The notes under the pieces are model-generated. The model worked only from the letters and a program-made list of their open reading frames with translations, did not search any database and was not told the origin of the DNA. 64,000 nucleotides of DNA from Dryococelus australis. Taxonomy: Eukaryota > Arthropoda > Insecta > Phasmatodea > Phasmatidae. Numbering within the stretch: position 1 is the first letter of the stretch; every line of letters starts with the position of its first letter. Location of the stretch: positions 13,184,709-13,248,708 of the forward strand of contig CM057003.1 of assembly GCA_029891345.1 (NCBI GenBank). The letters are read 5' to 3'. A program made the position numbers and the translations under genes. Positions 24,463 through 35,320 of this stretch are shown here, in pieces.

Positions 24463-25065
24463 TTACTCCGTACATTTTTCCAAGCCTTTTTTCCTTCTCA
24501 GTACTTTGGAGTTGAGGACAGTGGTTCTACGTACGCTAGTGACAGTTGTACACTTTATCATTCTGTGTTTGAAAATATTGGTATGTTTAGTGGGGTCCGA
24601 GTCCAAGGCTCGAAATTTCTTTGCAGAATCTGACTTAATGCAATAATATCTATCCAGAACACTCTCCGGGGGAATGGCACATGCCGTACCTTCTTGGGGG
24701 CGTAGCTCCGTCTTGCAGTGGCCAATGCTAAGTGAACGCTTGCCTCGCCCCCTCATGTAAACTCTAGAGCAAGCTGCCGTCATCTCACGTGTGGCTGGCC
24801 CGGTGGCCTGTCGCCTGCCACTTTGCACATTTTTTACGTGCTGTCTCGCACATGTGGGAGTGTTGGGAACCTCCAGGGCCACCAAAGTGGATGAGGCTCC
24901 GAGCTGCCCGCCAATGGCAGTGCCTGGCTCTTCTGGCTTCTTGGAAATGGCTGGAGACATCTGCCGCTCACTGAACAACACTTCCCGTCCTCCCGACGAG
25001 TCGGCCTGCCTGGGGGCGTCCATGGGACAGCCGCAGGTGTTGGCGGTGGGCGGCAGCTTGGCTAG
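24463..25065 (-). CDS. cdc14: In-frame 200-codon extension after the CDC14 TGA; candidate readthrough
   Basis: Directly after the CDC14 TGA (25066-25068) the same frame continues with CTA GCC AAG and stays open for 200 codons to a TAA at 24463-24465. TGA-CTA-G is the sequence context of efficient stop-codon readthrough in several animal genes. The extension has no recognised domain. It is Ser-, Thr-, Pro- and Arg-rich and looks disordered, with basic clusters such as MRGRGKR and VLRRKKGLEK that could act in nuclear or nucleolar targeting. The first 400 bases are GC-rich like the CDC14 tail; the last 65 codons run through AT-rich DNA yet remain open. Alternatives are a nonsense mutation shortening a once longer protein, or a 3' UTR open by chance. 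The opposite strand is also open for part of this region, which weakens the length argument. Confidence 0.5.
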   Translation of the reverse strand, partial: LAKLPPTANTCGCPMDAPRQADSSGGREVLFSERQMSPAISKKPEEPGTAIGGQLGASSTLVALEVPNTPTCARQHVKNVQSGRRQATGPATREMTAACSRVYMRGRGKRSLSIGHCKTELRPQEGTACAIPPESVLDRYYCIKSDSAKKFRALDSDPTKHTNIFKHRMIKCTTVTSVRRTTVLNSKVLRRKKGLEKCTE

Positions 25066-26622
25066 TCATCTGACGAATGTGCTCTTGTACACACGGGAAG
25101 AGGACGTCCTACCATTTCGGGAGATGCCAGTGCCAGGACGGGATGCTCGTTTCGCTGCTGCTGCTTCCTTCTCCTTGTGAGCGGCAACAATTACGGTGCT
25201 CACTTTAGTTGCTTTCAGCGGAGACAAAATGTGCTGCGTGGCCCGATTTGGCATGGTTCGGAACGGCTGAGACTTTGCTCTCGTGTGTGGCCGGCCATCC
25301 GCCAGGTGCATCGCCCCAGTCGTCATGGACCTTGGGTGCCGCCTCTGTGCTTTGATCTGATTCAGTCTATCCCCTTGAGTCAATACTGATAAACGCTGAT
25401 CCTCCACATTCTCTATGAAAGATCCGGCACTACGGTGGCATGTTCTCTCATTTTTATTTTCATCTTTACAATCATCCAGCTTCATAGTGTCAACCTGCTT
25501 CAAGATGTGGGAAACATTATCTGCAGGCTTCTCTGCTGTCAGGCTGTAAGCTAGTGATTTGTATTTGATACTGTTGATGCCAAATGAGTGCTTCATGGGA
25601 GTCTTGCTTGCTCCATCGAGCCACATCTGCGACTGCTTTTCTCCCAACCATTGCTGCTGGTGGCCGATGATCGAGCCCGGTCTGCACAAACGGATCCAGG
25701 CAATCACTTCATGTGCAGTGAAGTGATATTGTTTCATTATGTAACAACCTATTAATGATCCTGTTCTACCAAGTCCCGCTTTGCAGTGAACTGCCACAGC
25801 ACCTCTCGCATTTTCCGAAACTGTCAAAAACTGCCTTAATATAGGATCACTGGGCGTGCTGCCATCAATGAAGAACAAGTCCTTATGATCAAATCCCCCA
25901 TCTACAAAACGAGCTGCATCATATATCTTCTTGTTCAACCGCACTATCGTAGTGACATTGTTCCTACGGAAGTAAGAAAAGTAAGATTCCGGAGAATGGA
26001 GTGGGTGTCCATTTTCTATCTTGCTTTTAGCATGAGGCCCACAGAAAGCGATAAATTTTTGTGGCACTATCCAATTGAGGTCCCCATTTTCTACACGCTC
26101 ATAATATTCGTACTCGTCAACATCAAAGTCTTCAAAATTGAAGAAGCCCAAGTTAAGAGCTTTATACACTGCGTGAAGGCAGTCGAGCAGTGTGATATGA
26201 TACACTGACATACCGACTGATGCGTCCCGAAATGGTAGAAATGATGGGCTCGTACTTCCAAACAACGGCCTGTAAGCCTCCTCTGGGGTTCTCTTCAGAT
26301 AAATGATGGCGTACGAAGCTATGAGGAAAGCGGCGTTCACACGTTTCTGACCGTCCATTCCCGTGTAGTGCACGATTTTCTTCTTCGCAAGCGAGAAGGA
26401 CCGCAGTTTCTTATTCAGCTTCTGGCAGTATCGGTACAGCATGGCCAGGTTCAAGGGTCCAAAATCTGCGTAGAAGTTCTCGTAAACCAACTCCTCGTCA
26501 ATGCAGAAATAGTGTGTGTTGGACGTCGATTTCGGCGGGGATACAGCACGCAAAGTTGCGAAGTAAAGCCGGTCCTTAATGTACTCTGATGCACACACCA
26601 GAACGTTGCTGGCTTCATCCAT
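25066..26622 (-). CDS. cdc14: CDC14 dual-specificity phosphatase, intact and intronless
   Basis: 518 codons. It removes phosphate from Ser-Pro/Thr-Pro sites made by cyclin-dependent kinases; in other eukaryotes CDC14 acts at nucleolus, centrosome, spindle midzone and cilium. The N-terminal DSP-like half carries KDRLYFATL (about residue 17), [20 protein letters not shown] and KKIVHYT. The catalytic half has the general-acid loop FIDGSTPSD (Asp253) and the signature [10 protein letters not shown], with Cys280 and Arg286, then [12 protein letters not shown]. The tail keeps TQGDRL (415), AKSQPFR and an SPLK site near 467. Start choice: ATG 26620-26622 (ATC ATG G, strong Kozak) puts the N-terminus at the same length as vertebrate CDC14A. 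The frame is open 8 codons upstream without another ATG. No intron interrupts the coding region, whereas vertebrate CDC14 genes have many, so it is a retrocopy or an intron-loss lineage. No disabling change in the catalytic domain. Confidence 0.95.
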   Translation of the reverse strand: MDEASNVLVCASEYIKDRLYFATLRAVSPPKSTSNTHYFCIDEELVYENFYADFGPLNLAMLYRYCQKLNKKLRSFSLAKKKIVHYTGMDGQKRVNAAFLIASYAIIYLKRTPEEAYRPLFGSTSPSFLPFRDASVGMSVYHITLLDCLHAVYKALNLGFFNFEDFDVDEYEYYERVENGDLNWIVPQKFIAFCGPHAKSKIENGHPLHSPESYFSYFRRNNVTTIVRLNKKIYDAARFVDGGFDHKDLFFIDGSTPSDPILRQFLTVSENARGAVAVHCKAGLGRTGSLIGCYIMKQYHFTAHEVIAWIRLCRPGSIIGHQQQWLGEKQSQMWLDGASKTPMKHSFGINSIKYKSLAYSLTAEKPADNVSHILKQVDTMKLDDCKDENKNERTCHRSAGSFIENVEDQRLSVLTQGDRLNQIKAQRRHPRSMTTGAMHLADGRPHTRAKSQPFRTMPNRATQHILSPLKATKVSTVIVAAHKEKEAAAAKRASRPGTGISRNGRTSSSRVYKSTFVR

Positions 26623-27300
26623 GATTTCTTTCAAGTTCACCCACAAACACGCATACGGAATAGCAAGTCGGTGACAGTACCGTTATACCTCCACGTTCGC
26701 ACACTACCTTTTTTTCTCAAGCAAACAGCATTATATTGAAAAAATTATATATACTCACGTACAAAAGAGTCGGGTACGATATTCGAGGCAGGACCCGAAT
26801 AACCACCTCACGTTTACATTTATCCCGATTAGGCCCCTAATTCAAAATTATGATGGCAAGTAAAACACCTGAAACTGGCACTAGGTAGGCGGTCAACATT
26901 TTGTTCCTTTCGGTAAAGCTTCACTTTTCACTCACTTCAATTTTTATCCCGCAAAACAAAAATCTTCAAAACACTGTTTACATTAATGGCATCTTTTTAC
27001 CGATGTCTTCGCCGCCGTAAAGGTTAACTAGGCCTACGCAAATAGTAAACACAACAGAGAAGTTGTACCAACATAAACTTATTATTTTGCTTTTTTGCGT
27101 TGGTACATTGGTAAGATTTTCGTACTACTGCGCATGCGCGCGTTTAAAATAGGCCGTGCACTCAGGGATGTGGGATGCTGTAAAGGAGTGGTCATGTTGT
27201 TGCGTAGTAGGAAAGAGTAACAGTGACGTTTTACTGAACTCCGTCCCTAATATAGGTATTGCAATTACGTAAGTGAGCGGTGGGCACCTGCAAATATTAT
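26623..27300 (-). promoter_or_regulatory. 5' UTR and probable promoter region of CDC14
   Basis: There is no TATA box at an obvious distance. The stretch holds a T-rich block (26708-26716), several short ATGs on the minus strand and, at 27129-27139, an NRF1/Ewg-type palindrome. A 5' UTR intron cannot be excluded. The transcription start is not determinable from sequence. Confidence 0.35.
27129..27139. promoter_or_regulatory. NRF1/Ewg-type site TGCGCATGCGC
   Basis: Perfect palindromic match to the NRF1 (Drosophila Ewg) recognition sequence, a CpG-containing 11-mer in otherwise AT-rich DNA, about 510 bases upstream of the CDC14 ATG. Such sites are typical of TATA-less housekeeping promoters. 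Confidence 0.45.
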
Positions 27301-27837
27301 GTCAATATATATATATATCAGACGTTAAATGCATTGCTGGTCATATAAAGGGACGAGCCTTGTAGTGCAACGCATTATAATACAGAGTACAGATATGGAA
27401 ACTTTGGAGAGGATATACTCACTCTAATGTAGATTAACATATCGCCTATTTTGAAAATGTAATTAAGGAATTACTTTGTAACATTTAAACGAAAGCTATC
27501 CCCGACATTTAATAGAAATGAAGCAGACTTTCGAGAGACAATGGTAGTAATAAATAGGGATGGAGAGAAAAATTAGGAAGCAATTAGTAAATTGAAGCAA
27601 AGTACAATTTATCATCAGTTTTATTAAACGCTAACAGAGATATCATCCAAAAGTGTATGTTATTGTAATCTCTTCACAATCCATGTCGTACAGAAATACA
27701 TTTGAAAATTCATACATTGCAGTCATGCTTAGAAAACACATTCATAAGATAAATTACCAGTGTAAACATTATTAGGGGTGAGACTTTTACTTTCAAAGGA
27801 ATGACAAGATCCGCTGTAAATGTTAATTGTTGCTGGT

Positions 27838-28160
27838 ATACACTCATTAGCAAAAAAAATTGATCACCCTGAAGGTACTATCGCAGGGACACGTGGTATA
27901 GGTCACTGTCCAGACCGTGGTACAGGCACAGAACATGGTAGTATGTATGTGCATACACAGGAAACCAAATTTCGTACCAATGTTGTGGAACTGGCCGATC
28001 TGTTCACGTATCTCCACATGCTGAAAGTGTTGCTTTTGTATACGTAGCTAATAAAATAAAAGTCTATCACGTAGATACAAAAGGCAATGCCAAAAACTTT
28101 GTAGGCGGACTCACAACTATTTCCGTTTATGACGGGAACAATAATTTCCATGTTTACTTT
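27838..28160. mobile_element. Possible Tc1-like terminal fragment
   Basis: After TA, the sequence CACTCATTAGCAAAAAAAAT followed by TGATCACC has the look of a Tc1-family terminal repeat, and about 230 bases of GC-richer DNA follow. No partner end and no transposase in this orientation were found, so the call is weak. Confidence 0.22.
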
Positions 28161-28232
28161 TTTTTTCGATGGTTTGAATTCTGATTGGCTGGCGTAAAAA
28201 ACGTGCCATAATAAAGTGAAAGATGCTCATCT

Positions 28233-28661
28233 CTAACGTACCGCGTAACGTACAGATTGTCGCCGTTTAGCCCTGTTCGTCTTACTAATGTAGGGCTTCT
28301 TACGTGGGACCCTAACATGGCGCCCAGCACGATTGAGAACCCTTCGTACGTTCCATGACGTGACATGTTCATGTACATATTTTTTAACTTTAGCTGTTAT
28401 ATCGGACGAGCTCGTTTTTGGATTCTTTTTAATAGAATTCACCAGATACCTCTGCTCCTGTGCGATGGCTTCTGCGGACTGCCGCTTCTTTCCTTGCTGG
28501 TGACAACTAATTGATGTTGAAATCTTTGTACAACACTTTTGACGGTCGAGCAACTTCATCCCGCAATTTCTTGCGATATCAGAAAATGTTTTTCCTTCTG
28601 ATCTAAGTTTTGTTATAATTCCTCTTTCTTCAACGGACGTTTTCTTCCATTTTCGCCCCAT
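28233..28661 (-). pseudogene. Tc1-like transposase, N-terminal DNA-binding part only
   Basis: About 142 codons from the ATG at 28659-28661 (MGRKWKKTSVEERGIITKLR...). It shows the paired-like bipartite DNA-binding region: the first helix-turn-helix (EGKTFSDIARNCG) and a second segment with SSSDITAKVKKY and SWNVRRVLNRAG. It stops just after the basic RAKRRQSVRYA segment, before any DDE catalytic domain. The full-length family has roughly 340 residues, so more than half is lost. No catalytic function is possible. Confidence 0.8.
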
Positions 28662-29004
28662 CTCACGGCTCTGTTCCACAGCAGCAGGTAAAACCTTCAC
28701 TATCTGACGACGGAACTCAACTGAAGCCACAGAACTGATACGTGTTAGCGGAAAGGGCCCATGCAAACTTGTAAACGTCAGGAGGATGAATACTTTTGTC
28801 CAGGTATCCCCAGCGACACATCATAATATGGGACTTTAGCGCACCTGCTCGTTGATTCTGGAACTGTTGCGCATAGACACGTAGGATAACACTCATTCTT
28901 TCATTTGTTGTAATATAATTGTGTATGTAGGAGGGGAACATGGTATATTATACTTATTATTATTATTGTAAATGCAAGAGGACGAATACTTTTGTCCATC
29001 ACTG
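28233..29004 (-). mobile_element. Truncated Tc1-like transposon
   Basis: One end is intact: on the minus strand it begins CAGTGATGGACAAAAGTATT at 29004, flanked by TA (29005-29006). The same core, GGAYGAATACTTTTGTCCA, recurs about 200 bases further in (28782-28799), the inverted-repeat/direct-repeat arrangement known in some Tc1 elements. A transposase N-terminus follows and is cut off at about 28233. The other terminus is missing. Confidence 0.75.
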
Positions 29005-29149
29005 TAAATATATTGTACTTCATTCACGCAGCCAAGTTCACCATTCGGGAAGCGGGGGGGTCTTACGAAGACCTCTTTCGAACTACCTTACAAAAAACAG
29101 TGTGGACCGTGCACTGAAACAAAAATATATTGCATCGTTCCCCTCCCAA

Positions 29150-29360
29150 GGGGCCGCGGTGATGTAGTGGTCAGACTACTCGCCTCGCACCAGGTTCGAT
29201 TCCCGACGAGGTCGCATGTGGGAATCGTTCCGGACGATGCCGCTGGGCGGGTTTTCTCAAAGATCTTCCTTTTCCTCCACCTTTACATTCTGACGCTGCC
29301 CAATAATGGCTTCACTTCACCCTTATCGGCTCTCAAGACCCAAATTTCTCCGGTCTGTGG
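29150..29360 (+). repeat. tRNA-derived SINE
   Basis: It begins GGGGCCGCGGTGATGTAGTG with a tRNA-like head and a perfect Pol III B box, GGTTCGATTCC, near 29197. A body follows that closely matches the SINE at 60680-60946: GGGAATCGTTCCGGACGATG, then CATTCTGACGCTGC, then CTTCACCCTTATCGG. No poly(A) tail is obvious. Transcription would be by RNA polymerase III from the internal promoter. Confidence 0.7.
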
Positions 29361-31690
29361 CGTGTATAGGCATCGAAAAACTCCGCGAATATAGGCTCAA
29401 CGTTGCAATGGGAGGGGGGATCTAGTTTACTGGCTGTATTTTCCCGTTTCGCAGGGGAGGATCTGTTTCAAAGGGATTTGAAGTCTTTCTTTATTGCGTT
29501 CTTTACGGCTATTGCCAGCAAAGTTGTTAGATTTATCTTGGTGATTACTATTAAGGCGGTCACCTACATGCAGCGGATTATTTTCGCGTTTTAGACTCAG
29601 AAGTGCGGGAGCCTTTAGAGGCGCATGTAGCTGCCCATTGAAGGTCAAGAAGCGAGGGAGCAATACGGGCGATACTAACACGCAGCCATAGTGTCTCATC
29701 GCGCCTACGCGCAAGGCGTGCAGTTTTTCCGTCGTGGTCCTGTACCGTGCAAATCAGATCTGGAACAGTGGGATTTTATTACATGTAATGAAAGCCCACA
29801 GATTAAACTACGCCCGTATATTTATACCTTTTTCTTGCCGCGCAAGGAAACGTCATAGGCAAGCTTTAAAAATGTGATATTGGACCATTTTCACGAAGTT
29901 TTTTCTCCATGAATATACTTAATATGTTAAAAGTAAAACACATAGAGGCGTATATAATTGTTTTTTACCTTACCTATCAAAAATTCTTATTTACGGAACA
30001 TATATTTTCCGAGATATGCGAATACGCGCAAACAACCATTTCACACGAAAAAAAAAATGCTTTAATGCACACTGCTCGTAAGGACGGAAATGCCACGCAC
30101 ATCAAGTGCGCCATCGCCCCTACGTCCAGTGTTGTCGTTGTGTTGCTTATACCTAGGGGACTTTAAGCGGTGGTCGTATCATTTTATTGATGGGAAGTCT
30201 GTAGCATGGTTCGATACAAGCGCATATCGCAATTTGACTCGTGTCCGACTAGCATGTTTTAAGATACGGCAGGCAGGATAAGTCATTTTTAACGATGTTA
30301 AGGACTCCAAAATAACATTTGCAGCAAGCGTCATATAGTGTTATAGCAGCTTCTTCACATTTTTTTAATCAAACGTTTGAAAAATCACCCCAATTATGAC
30401 ATGTTTGGTTGATTCCTAAATATATAAACTTCTGTTAACTTCTGTTAACATTAAAGTATGTTATTTATTGTTACATTTAACATTGTTTATATTTTATCCA
30501 CAAATTGTATTTAATTTATAATTAGTATGAAAAAAAAAAAAACCAGTGAGAAAAGAGGTGCGTGGCAATGCCTAATAAGAAATAGTTCTTATAGGCCTAC
30601 AAAATATTATCAAACCGAGTGCGCACGAATTCGGTGTGTTGTTATTTCGTGTAATTGCCTAAACTAAGTTACTTTGTTCGGATGAGGCGGAGGAATATTC
30701 TGGAAGTAGCATTTTTGGGCAGGGATCCAGAAAAGTTGGAAGTAACCGAGAATACCACTCCGTCCTCGTCTGGAGTATTTCTTCTTGTTGTAATTAAACA
30801 TATTGAGGACACGTCTGATAGTTTTGTAAAAATACTCGTTTTTCATTTAGGTCTTCAAGCAGTTCTAGAGCAAGGTAGACGGCCGCATTAAGTTATTTTT
30901 ATTAGGCCTATATAAATATTTTTAGTATTACTTTTGGGTTTTTAAATATTCGCTATTTTAACGAAACATTGTTCTACGCGTCTACGATAGTGCTATTGGC
31001 GCTTAAGATTAACATTTATAAGAATATTTACATTGTTTGTATGGTACTTATAATCCAGAAATTTTTATGATGTGTGTATGCGAATAATAGTGTTTGTAAT
31101 TAGTTTTCTTCATGCTTTGGTGCAGTGTAGGAGTGTTGCTTGTCTCATCCGTCAACATCGACAGACTGAAGTTACGAGATTTTTTTTTCTAACCTACCAT
31201 AAACTAAGTGTCAAAATGAGCGTCCGAGGTTAGGACGGGACGTACATAGTGCGTGTCATACGCCTACAAGAGGGCAAAATCATGCAAGGAGGCATGCATC
31301 GGGACAGAGGGGGGATGGGTAGCCATAGCCGCGACCAGGGCCATTACTACCTCCCTAGGCGTGCATACAGAATAGTTAAACCTATTACTACGAAGGGAGG
31401 GGAAAAAATACCGACATAGGCACAGTAAAAATCCTACGGACAGAAACGAAATCCAAAACATATTAAATGCGTTGAGGGACCCGCCAGTAGATATAAAAAG
31501 AGAGTTCGGGGACAGGATTCATGATTCAGGAGCTAGGCGCCACCAGCTACTCTGGTTGTCGAGGTGGCCGGCGGCCTGAAACGGTCATGTTATCGAAAAA
31601 AAATTGATGTTTTACCCCCAAAAACTATTTCCAAAAATTAATTTTTTAACCCAAAAATCGCCCTTTTCACCCCCCCCCCCCCCAAAAAAA
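29361..31690. other. No gene recognised
   Basis: Mixed-composition DNA. A tandem AACTTCTGTT doublet near 30427 and an A12 run near 30531 are the only simple features. Frames up to about 95 codons lack similarity to anything I know. Between 31240 and 31580 the sequence is GC-richer and may be an unclassified repeat. Confidence 0.35.
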
Positions 31691-31694
31691 AAAG

Positions 31695-31830
31695 TAAAAT
31701 GAGGATAGCGGATTTGAAGCTCCTCGAAGTAAGAGCCAAAAAATCCTCAGTCGAGCAAGAGGGTAAGAAGATCTTAGCGGAATGAGTCACTTAATCCTCA
31801 GAGCAGTAGAGGAGGATTCGAGATTATTTT
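31695..31830 (-). repeat. Dispersed tRNA-like repeat, copy 1
   Basis: About 130 bases closely related to 56245-56375: GGATTTGAAGCTCCTCGAAG here, then AGAGCCAAAAAATC, CAGTCGAGCAAGAGG, CTTAGCGGAATGAGTCACTT, AATCCTCAGAGCAGTAGAG. On the minus strand it holds a B-box-like CTTCAAATCC, suggesting a tRNA origin. It is preceded by C14A10 (31670-31693). Confidence 0.55.
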
Positions 31831-32479
31831 TGAAGAATGTTTCGCAACTGGTTAGTTGACCTGGTCATTTGGCATGGCCCTTTGTTATGGCCAGCTCTGG
31901 CTGAAATATTTAGTGAAGATTTGCGAAGTTTTGCGAAGTTTTTGTGAGACGTGGATAGCACCGAGATTCGTATTAGGCGACTTTTTCGAGATTGGTTGTC
32001 ATCGACTGCGGTAAAGTTGTGTGGTATGGTCGGTTGGTTTTGTCTACTGTTCAAGCCATTTATGCAGGGATTGGTCTTGGCAGGAGCCAGTCTCTTCAGG
32101 ACCCGATTGAGAATTGGTCAGTAAGGGGGTGGGTAGATTCGCGTGGTTGTTTGATGGCGAGCTGGATAGTGATGCGACGAGTTATGGTGCGATATTTAGG
32201 AAGGGTGGGTAGGGTGGTGGGTTGGTGGCAAGCATGGATGTTGATGGGGCTGAGCTATGTTAAATATATAGCGAGAAAAAGAAGGGTGTAGAATGGTGTG
32301 TTGGCGGGAGAAGGGTTATGTGGGCTACATCAAGTCAATAATTCGCTGTGGGGGTCGTGATATCGATCGTATATATAGCCAATAAAATATAGAGGTGGGG
32401 GGGGGGTTAAGTCGTCTGCTGATCGTCGTACCAAGGAGTGGCTGTGCTCTACCATCTTAAGGAGAATTGAACTGTTAGG

Positions 32480-33090
32480 GTAACACACATCCAACACGGT
32501 TTTTACTTTAGGTATGTAATTTTTCCCTCGATGTTCTTAATGTTTTTGTAATTTATCGCAAGTTTTCTTGATTTTTCGAGTTCAATGACATTTGGGTTAT
32601 GTTTATGGTCGCCAACATTGAACATGGTGTTCGTAGCCGGTATCGTATTATGTTCGCCGATTTTTACAAATGTTTCTTAGGTTTTTTACCATTTTCTCTC
32701 AATTTTTAGAGTTCCAGCTAAATATGGGGTCAAAGTTAAGGTCGCCAACATTCAAAATGGGGGTTAGAGTCAGTAATGTAATAAATTTGTCAATTCTTAT
32801 GAATTTTCTGTAAATTATTTAATTTTCAAGGTCATTGGGATTAAAGTCAAGGCCACCGACATCCAATATGGGTGTCGAAGTCAGAAATGTAATATGTTCC
32901 TAAGTTTTAATTAGTTTCTTTCGATTTTTTTTACAATTTTTCTAGATATTTTGTGGTCAAGGTCATTGAGGTCAAGGTCACCGACATCTAACATTGGTGT
33001 CGGAGTCAGTGATATAATATGACCCTAAACTGTTATTGATTTTTTTTTGTGATTTTCATCGATTTTTCTAATGACTTGGAGGTTAGTGGC
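32480..33090. repeat. Tandem array of about five ~125-bp units
   Basis: Equivalent positions (ACATCCAACACGG, GCCAACATTGAACATGG, GCCAACATTCAAAATGG, ACCGACATCCAATATGG, ACCGACATCTAACATTGG) recur at about 32487, 32611, 32744, 32855 and 32980, that is every 111-133 bases. Units share GTCAAGGTCACCGACAT, GGTGTCGGAGTCAGTAATGT and an AT-rich spacer. Divergence between units is substantial, so the array is old. The last units contain TCAAGGTCA, a nuclear-receptor half-site-like word. Confidence 0.7.
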
Positions 33091-33773
33091 GTGAGTTGGA
33101 TGTGAAAGTAAATTCTATTCCTACTGTCCTCGGGTGTCATACTAGATAGGCAGCTGCAAATAAAACGTAAATATAACCTTACAATACAATATTTCGTGCA
33201 TATTTTAATGCTGTGGTAAATTTTCTTTAAATATATTTCATTTGCGTGTACATCCTGATTACCACGTAGCAGATAGGGAAGTTGCTGTTGAGTTTACGAC
33301 AATAAATAATTATGGAAAAGAAACTATGGTAAACATCCAAGAATGATTAGTTTACACTTTTGTCAAAACTAAATAGGTTTAACGTTTGCTGTTAAGCTGA
33401 TAAATATTTATGTTTTATACGAAACGCTGTAATTAAACTATCCCGAAGAATTATATACATTTTCACTGCCAATAAATTGTTAATAAAAGCTTAATTATAT
33501 TCCAAATTTTTCTCATGTATTCCATTAACGAAAAATCTGTAAAACGTAATAGATGTTTCCTCAATTAAGTAAATACAACTGGCAGCATACCTGAATTCTC
33601 GGTGACTCTAGCTAGCCTCTAACATACTACCTCTTGTCCAGCGATTTTCGTAGCAGATCGACGGCACACTGCATCGTGCGCAGTTTGCTAATGCAATCGA
33701 GCGGACCGGAAGTTGCTAACCTGGGATGGAGTTGTACATTTAGCAGTCCCAGAACTTCTTTATTTATTTATAA

Positions 33774-33845
33774 CTTGCGAGCTCCCACATGTCACTGCGC
33801 CATTGTGAGCGCCTTCGCAGTTCTGTCGGCCCTACCGCACGCATG

Positions 33846-33905
<60 letters not shown>

Positions 33906-34085
33906 GCTAAGACATTTGGTGAATGGGGTGCGTCTCAGAGAAGCCATACACGCCTTAGATCAAGTTAAATGATCAAAACTGGGCGCGTGCATCGCGGCTA
34001 GGCAGGGATGTCAGGTGCCATGGCCGCAATCGTAGCCATGGTCACCCCCCCCCCCCCCCCGAAAGAGGAAGAGTCTATACGACCA
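33774..34085 (+). repeat. Repeat R copy 1, with (TA)28 and C16 expansions
   Basis: Homologous to 36474-36715 in the same orientation, sharing AGTTCTGT, GAATGGGGTGCGTCTCAG, TACGCCTTAGATC and GTGCCATGGCCGCAAT. Where copy 2 has a single GTTAGTAG junction, this copy carries (TA)28 (33847-33902). Where copy 2 has ACACACCCCGAAAG, this copy carries a C16 run (34045-34060). Class unknown. Confidence 0.75.
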
Positions 34086-35320
34086 TATCGTACTGTACAG
34101 TACTAAGTCGATAGAGCGAATGTATCGTTTTCAACAACTTCCCACACTACTTCTACACTGTGTAATGCTCTGCATGATTGCGTTACTACCTGCAAACTTC
34201 ATTTTGTGAGTGGGTTTTGTATTGCCGTGCGAAAGTGACACCAGCTTGGTTCGCAACTGAGAGCTTAAGAGTAACCGCAGAACATGGGGTAGCGTGGACA
34301 AGAATTGACCACCATGTTTTCGAATTTATTGATGCACAACTGCACATAACAGGCCGTGCGCGTGAGTGTTTCTGACATCGTACAAAAAAAAGAAGTGGTT
34401 ATATTACATTTCTTGTGCAGGTGCATGGGGCAGTGGTCAACCACAGCAGACTAAAGTTTTAAACGTAATCGTTTATTTCAAATGGAAAAAAAAAAAAACA
34501 TTTATGCTGCAGAAACGAAGAAATGTCACAAGATGGTATTTTACAGGAAAATACATGCAGCCGTTAACTATGCGTATAACATACATTTTTTAATGTTATT
34601 CGTCTTTTTATGATTGCAAAAACAAAACTCCAAAGAAAATCACAAATACTAAATATGATATTTATGAACATCACAGTCTATAGTGAATATACATTATTTG
34701 CCAACACTGCCAACTGACGTCAAACTCGTTGCAAAATTTTATTGGATAAAAATAATACATACGTATTCAACTGTGAATCAATTTGGTATAAGAATTCTGG
34801 TCGCGTGAATGTTCTACTGTGTCATATGCTCTGCGCGTATGCACTTAGATTGTGAACCCAGCCTAAGGAGGGAGATCTTTCTAAGTCTAAAGGCTTGGAG
34901 GGGCCCCTTGGGATAGAGGACTTTGCCCCATTTGGCCCTCCCTGTGGGCGGCTAGGGACTGGTCTGGCAGGACTGGTAAACGACACAGCTGTGGGTAGCT
35001 ACTGCCGCTCGTCGTGCTGACTGCGTGGGCGGATACATGACCTGTCGCCGTCCTGGTGCGAAGGTAGGAGCGCTGTCGGCGATGTGTTGTCCTTGGTTGA
35101 CCCCGGGGGCTGATTCAGAACAAAACCCACGTGTCTTTGAGAGAGAAAAAAAATTTTCTTCGCAGAATGGGCTAATCAGACAGAGAATGCCCGTGACTAG
35201 CGGGCAGACACCGAACAATAAAAAATTATCCAATCGCGAAAGTGCGTCGGATTAAAGTGTTTTGCAGTTTAACTAGACTTGAATCGTGTCACAAAAACCA
35301 CATACCTCGTTTATAATCTA
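34086..35320. other. No gene recognised
   Basis: AT-rich to mixed DNA with an A-rich run near 34483. Frames here are short and lack recognisable motifs. A GC-richer patch (34860-35110) with several CCCC/GGGG words may be an unclassified repeat. Confidence 0.35.

Noticed and set aside
24463..25023. Separate 186-residue protein downstream of CDC14
   Set aside because: Its ATG lies 14 codons after and in frame with the CDC14 stop, so a readthrough extension or a truncated tail explains it better than an independent gene.
25066..25068. CDC14 TGA as selenocysteine
   Set aside because: CDC14 is not a known selenoprotein family, the catalytic Cys is elsewhere, and no SECIS-like structure was recognised by eye.
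24791..25180. 129-codon plus-strand ORF across the CDC14 stop
   Set aside because: Antisense shadow of the GC-rich CDC14 tail and extension; no recognisable motif.
25885..26208. 107-codon plus-strand ORF inside CDC14
   Set aside because: Antisense to the conserved phosphatase domain; its composition is simply the complement of that coding sequence.
26620..26646. Upstream TTG as the CDC14 start
   Set aside because: A eukaryotic gene with a strong ATG (ATC ATG G) eight codons later that aligns with the N-terminus of known CDC14 proteins; the TTG is not a plausible start.
33634..33903. 89-codon ORF ending in Tyr-Ile repeats
   Set aside because: The C-terminal part is translation of the (TA)28 microsatellite and the rest has no protein similarity.
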